From IMG/VR virus record IMGVR_UViG_3300021079_000034, positions 1 to 24,046 of that record: a stretch of DNA of 24,046 nt. One strand, written 5' to 3'. The notes under the pieces were generated by a model. That model had not been told where the DNA came from, searched no databases, and saw only the letters and a program-made list of their open reading frames with translations. A program made the translations under genes and the position numbers. The stretch is from a virus. Shown here piece by piece: positions 21,921 through 24,046 of the stretch (position 1 is the first letter of the stretch; each line of letters opens with the position of its first letter).

Positions 21921-23566
21921 AATTGTTGTATCAATGTTCTAAACGCTAATTCTGCCGTTGCTGGGACTACTCCGTTGCCAAGGAGCCGCAGTTCGTCGGT
22001 GCGATTTCCTTGACTGGCTGCTTCGACATAGCACCCGTTCTCCCAAACCTTTTGGTCAAGAGTGGATCTCCATACTTCTTCCATCTCTGATAATGCATCA
22101 GACAAAGCCCATGCCCTTTCGCTGGCTTCTCGCAAACCTTGCAAGATTGCCGCTCCTTCCACGGCTTCTTGCCTTCTTTCCAATGCAATTTCGTATGACA
22201 ACTGGCACAAAGCGTAACCAAGTTCTCGTTTAAATTGTTCAATGAATTCCTGTCCTTGTGATGGATTCCCACAAGATTCGTAGACCCACATTCCTGACAG
22301 GCCCCAGCCTTGAATTGGGTGGCCCGTTTGTACGCACCAGACAAAGTAACAGATTCTTTGAGTGAATGCTGCCAACTGCATTCCCGTCCACAGTATTTCC
22401 TCCGCAAGAAAACACTGAAGTCCTCTAGTCGTCCATTGAACTTCTTGCGTGTTAGCTTTACTCCACACTTCAAACAGGATTTGTCTGGCTCTTGCTTTTT
22501 CGGATAAACTCTCATAGGCATTCACACTATCCCCATAAGGATTCAGCGTCAAGGTTTCACCCAGAACACTGGAAGATTCATTAGCACACAAACCCAGCGC
22601 GGGTTCAGTTTCCCGTTCGTATTGTGTTGAGCCTGCTCCCCCAGTCTGTGTTTCCCGCTGTCCTCCTGCTTGTCCTGCGCCATCAAACATCGAGGTGTTG
22701 CCCACGATTGCACTTGAGCCGTCAATGGCATCGTTGCCACATCCCCCTTGGCTTGTCTCAAGGCCCAAGTCTCTGGGTTCTCGTCCGGGGTCTGCCACGA
22801 CTCTGGGCGGCTCCCATGTGTATTGGGGTTGTCCGGGACGGGCTGGCCATGCATCGCTACAGCATTCGGCAGCGTGTCCGCTGGATGCCCCTTGCGCTGC
22901 TGCCTCCCAGAACCACTTAATCCCTTGTAGTCCCGAGTCGCGCAAGTGGGCCAGTTGGATTCCTCCCTCTTCACCGCGCTCCCAAGCCGAGGCCATTTGA
23001 TTCCCTGCGAGTCCACTTGATAGCCAATATGATTTTTGCATTCTATCGTAGGCCAAGATAAACACTCGTTTGCGCTGGTGACTCGCGTTGCATTCAGCCG
23101 CACTGAATATTCCAAACGTCGTTTCGTAACCAATGCTTTCCAACTCTGCAACGACTTCTCGGAGTCCGAGACTAATGTGTCCTTCGACGTTTTCAAAGAA
23201 GCAGATTCGTGGCCGAAGAAGTCGAATTCCGCTTGCGATGTAGGGCCAAAGATGTCGCTCGTCTTCTGCTCCTTTACGTTGTCCTGCGGCTGAAAATGGC
23301 TGGCAGGGATATCCGCCAGAGAGGACGTCCACTTTTCCAGAAAACTCTGCCCAAGGGAAGGACTTGAGATTACTCCAGATCGGAGCCGCATCAAGTTGCC
23401 CGCCTTCCATTCTCGCAAGAAGGAGTTCGCACGCGAAGGCTTCGATCTCCGCATAAGCGACCGTTCGCAAATTTGGGAGCACTCTACGGAGTCCAAGGTC
23501 AATGCCTCCGTACCCGGAGCAAAGGCTGATATGAGTGATTTCGGTAGTATCCACATAATTATTCAT
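21917..23566 (-). CDS. C5-cytosine DNA methyltransferase, frame interrupted by an HNH-coding segment
   Basis: 549 codons. Methylates cytosine in DNA using SAM, likely to shield the phage genome from restriction. Seen: motif I LCSGYGGIDLGL (15-26), PCQPFS with catalytic Cys88 (motif IV), ENV at 125-127 (motif VI), QRKRVF at 164-169 (motif VIII), a variable region with WPARPGQPQYTWEPPRVV (about 240-258), and motif X LRLLGNGVVPATAELAF near the C-terminus (about 525-541). Residues 349-533 lie over an HNH endonuclease gene in another frame, yet stay open, so motif X is joined in frame. Residues about 5-339 also overlap a second long frame. ATG 23566 overlaps the upstream stop by 8 bases (ATGAATAA). 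Confidence 0.9.
   Translation of the reverse strand: MNNYVDTTEITHISLCSGYGGIDLGLRRVLPNLRTVAYAEIEAFACELLLARMEGGQLDAAPIWSNLKSFPWAEFSGKVDVLSGGYPCQPFSAAGQRKGAEDERHLWPYIASGIRLLRPRICFFENVEGHISLGLREVVAELESIGYETTFGIFSAAECNASHQRKRVFILAYDRMQKSYWLSSGLAGNQMASAWERGEEGGIQLAHLRDSGLQGIKWFWEAAAQGASSGHAAECCSDAWPARPGQPQYTWEPPRVVADPGREPRDLGLETSQGGCGNDAIDGSSAIVGNTSMFDGAGQAGGQRETQTGGAGSTQYERETEPALGLCANESSSVLGETLTLNPYGDSVNAYESLSEKARARQILFEVWSKANTQEVQWTTRGLQCFLAEEILWTGMQLAAFTQRICYFVWCVQTGHPIQGWGLSGMWVYESCGNPSQGQEFIEQFKRELGYALCQLSYEIALERRQEAVEGAAILQGLREASERAWALSDALSEMEEVWRSTLDQKVWENGCYVEAASQGNRTDELRLLGNGVVPATAELAFRTLIQQL
21967..22521 (-). CDS. HNH endonuclease coded inside the methyltransferase gene, different frame
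   Basis: 184 residues. C16xxC19 and C44xxxC48 form an N-terminal zinc site; the HNH core is C75xxC78, H87-H88 (IHHKDRN), N100 (NENLVTLC) and C105xxC108-H109; a second Cys/His module follows (C127xxC130, GLCLMHYQRW with C140 and H143). This is the layout of phage HNH homing-type endonucleases. A TGA sits directly before the ATG at 22521. The last 15 codons or so run through the motif X region of the methyltransferase in another frame. HNH genes are mobile, so it probably invaded the MTase gene between its recognition region and motif X. Confidence 0.85.
   Translation of the reverse strand: MPMRVYPKKQEPDKSCLKCGVKLTRKKFNGRLEDFSVFLRRKYCGRECSWQHSLKESVTLSGAYKRATQFKAGACQECGSTNLVGIHHKDRNSLNNLNENLVTLCASCHTKLHWKEGKKPWKERQSCKVCEKPAKGHGLCLMHYQRWKKYGDPLLTKRFGRTGAMSKQPVKEIAPTNCGSLATE
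22549..23556 (-). CDS. Second long reading frame across the methyltransferase gene (WPT-repeat type)
   Basis: 335 codons, same strand as the methyltransferase but shifted. From about residue 100 it reads like a phage family I recall next to or over C5-MTase genes: SWPTIECKNH (about 170), NWPTCATRDYKGLSGSGRQQ, TLPNAVAMHGQ, SWQTPDENP, SWATPR and the closing LNPRWVCVLMNLPVFW. The closing phrase corresponds to the family's LNPRWVEWLMGFPxGWT. The first 100 codons resemble shifted MTase sequence (DIPASHFQPQ opposite GYPCQPF), so the true start is probably internal. It ends 27 bases before the HNH start. I cannot search, so family membership rests on memory. Confidence 0.5.
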   Translation of the reverse strand: MWILPKSLISAFAPGTEALTLDSVECSQICERSLMRRSKPSRANSFLREWKAGNLMRLRSGVISSPSLGQSFLEKWTSSLADIPASHFQPQDNVKEQKTSDIFGPTSQAEFDFFGHESASLKTSKDTLVSDSEKSLQSWKALVTKRRLEYSVRLNATRVTSANECLSWPTIECKNHIGYQVDSQGIKWPRLGSAVKREESNWPTCATRDYKGLSGSGRQQRKGHPADTLPNAVAMHGQPVPDNPNTHGSRPESWQTPDENPETWALRQAKGDVATMPLTAQVQSWATPRCLMAQDKQEDSGKHRLGEQAQHNTNGKLNPRWVCVLMNLPVFWVKP

Positions 23567-23957
23567 TGTCGTCGTCTTCTGTTTCTGGAACAGGCTCGCC
23601 CTTTAGGTATTCCAAGTCTGGAAAGTACGGGTCTACCTGTGATTTCTTGAGCACAAATACGCCTCTCAAATCCGGGTGATCCCGGAGGATGAAACGGACG
23701 TATACGGCTGCGAGCGGATCGCTTATTTTGAAGCCTTCGGTTTTGACTGTCTCTACGTTAATCTTCCAGCGAAGGACCTCGAACAGCATGTTAATGCCGA
23801 TGTTTCTCTGTCCTGACCGCGAGACCTCGTAGGCCATGTTTACCAAGATGGGCATGACGTGAGGATTAGCCTTGTGATAGATGTGATACCGCTCCCAGAG
23901 GCTTTTCTTCCGCTTCTTGGGCTTCTCATCGAAGTCAAACTCGGGATGCTCATTCAT
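23559..23957 (-). CDS. Conserved phage hypothetical protein (132 aa)
   Basis: A Lys-rich acidic N-terminus (FDFDEKPKKRKKSLW) leads to a helical core: YHIYHKANPHVMPILVNMAYEVSRSG, GINMLFEVLRWKINVETVKT, then FKISDPLAAVYVRFILRDHPDLRGVFVLKKSQ. The order 'NPHV ... IxxxxxRWxxxVET ... FKIxxxxxxxYxRxxxxDHPxxxGxF' recurs in many phage hypothetical proteins near methyltransferases (memory). The end is acidic (EDDDNE). The function is unknown; a small DNA-binding or replication-linked protein is speculation. It overlaps the neighbours at both ends by 8 bases. Confidence 0.75.
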   Translation of the reverse strand: MNEHPEFDFDEKPKKRKKSLWERYHIYHKANPHVMPILVNMAYEVSRSGQRNIGINMLFEVLRWKINVETVKTEGFKISDPLAAVYVRFILRDHPDLRGVFVLKKSQVDPYFPDLEYLKGEPVPETEDDDNE

Positions 23958-24046
23958 GTTCTATTTGTTTAAAGAAAATGAGGTTGCGAACCGCATGAAC
24001 AAATTCCACGTCGCCAAAGTAAATATCAAAGACGGCCAGCCAATGC
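23950..24046 (-). CDS. C-terminal fragment of an unknown protein (runs off right edge)
   Basis: Frame from 24045 down to TGA at 23952-23950 gives a 31-residue end: WLAVFDIYFGDVEFVHAVRN, then LIFFKQIEHE. Its stop lies in ATGAATGA, overlapping the next start by 8 bases, the same junction type as at 23559-23566. Another frame is also open (stop five bases before that ATG), so the frame choice is by coupling pattern. No family recognised. Confidence 0.45.
   Translation of the reverse strand, partial: HWLAVFDIYFGDVEFVHAVRNLIFFKQIEHE

Noticed and set aside
1-24046. CRISPR array, insertion sequence or integrase
   Set aside because: No spaced direct repeats of CRISPR type, no transposase or integrase motifs, and no att-like pair seen; the HNH gene is the only mobile-type element.

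Overview
This window is a piece of a tailed double-stranded DNA phage genome (Caudoviricetes), from a virus or a metagenomic assembly. Every convincing gene lies on the minus strand, so the biological order runs from position 24046 down to 1. The neck-less order TerS, TerL, portal, scaffold, major capsid protein, with a very large portal and no tail-tube or tape-measure gene in view, fits a podovirus-like phage, but the rest of the genome is needed to decide. The host is uncertain. An FGE/SUMF1-like protein upstream of the capsid gene reads like the many secreted SUMF1 proteins of Verrucomicrobiota, and most starts lack a Shine-Dalgarno sequence. Both hint at Verrucomicrobiota or a similar host (inference).

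Layout in transcription order. (1) 24046-20983 is an accessory/nucleotide block: the end of an unknown gene, a conserved hypothetical, a C5-cytosine DNA methyltransferase (MTase) whose gene also carries a second long reading frame and an HNH endonuclease in a third frame, two small unknowns, and a MazG-like pyrophosphohydrolase. It ends in a clear intrinsic terminator at 20921-20959. (2) After a candidate sigma70-type promoter (20848-20876) comes the packaging block: TerS, a 100-aa unknown, an unlisted 34-aa membrane peptide, a PD-(D/E)XK-like nuclease and TerL. This stretch is strikingly GC-rich. (3) 17340-15024 holds two small multi-pass membrane proteins, Cys-rich small proteins, a ParB-domain protein and a Cys-rich protein next to the portal. 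(4) 15020-9498 holds the portal, a small portal-linked protein, the scaffold and two glycosyltransferases. (5) A candidate promoter, a 39-codon ORF and a long hairpin precede a secreted FGE-fold protein and the major capsid protein. (6) 6913-1859 holds a 1406-aa collagen-like fibre and a polyglycine-rich, adhesin-like protein. (7) 1854-505 is a lysis cassette: BhlA/UviB-like holin, GH108 endolysin, second holin candidate, and an i-spanin/o-spanin pair with overlapping genes. (8) A second collagen-like protein runs off the left edge.

Genes are packed with ATGA, TGATG and ATGAATGA overlaps, which suggests translational coupling. The most unusual place is the methyltransferase locus (21917-23566), where three same-strand reading frames each show recognisable protein signatures. 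Next in interest are the exported FGE-fold protein with an inserted beta domain beside the capsid gene, and the fibre plus polyglycine adhesin pair.
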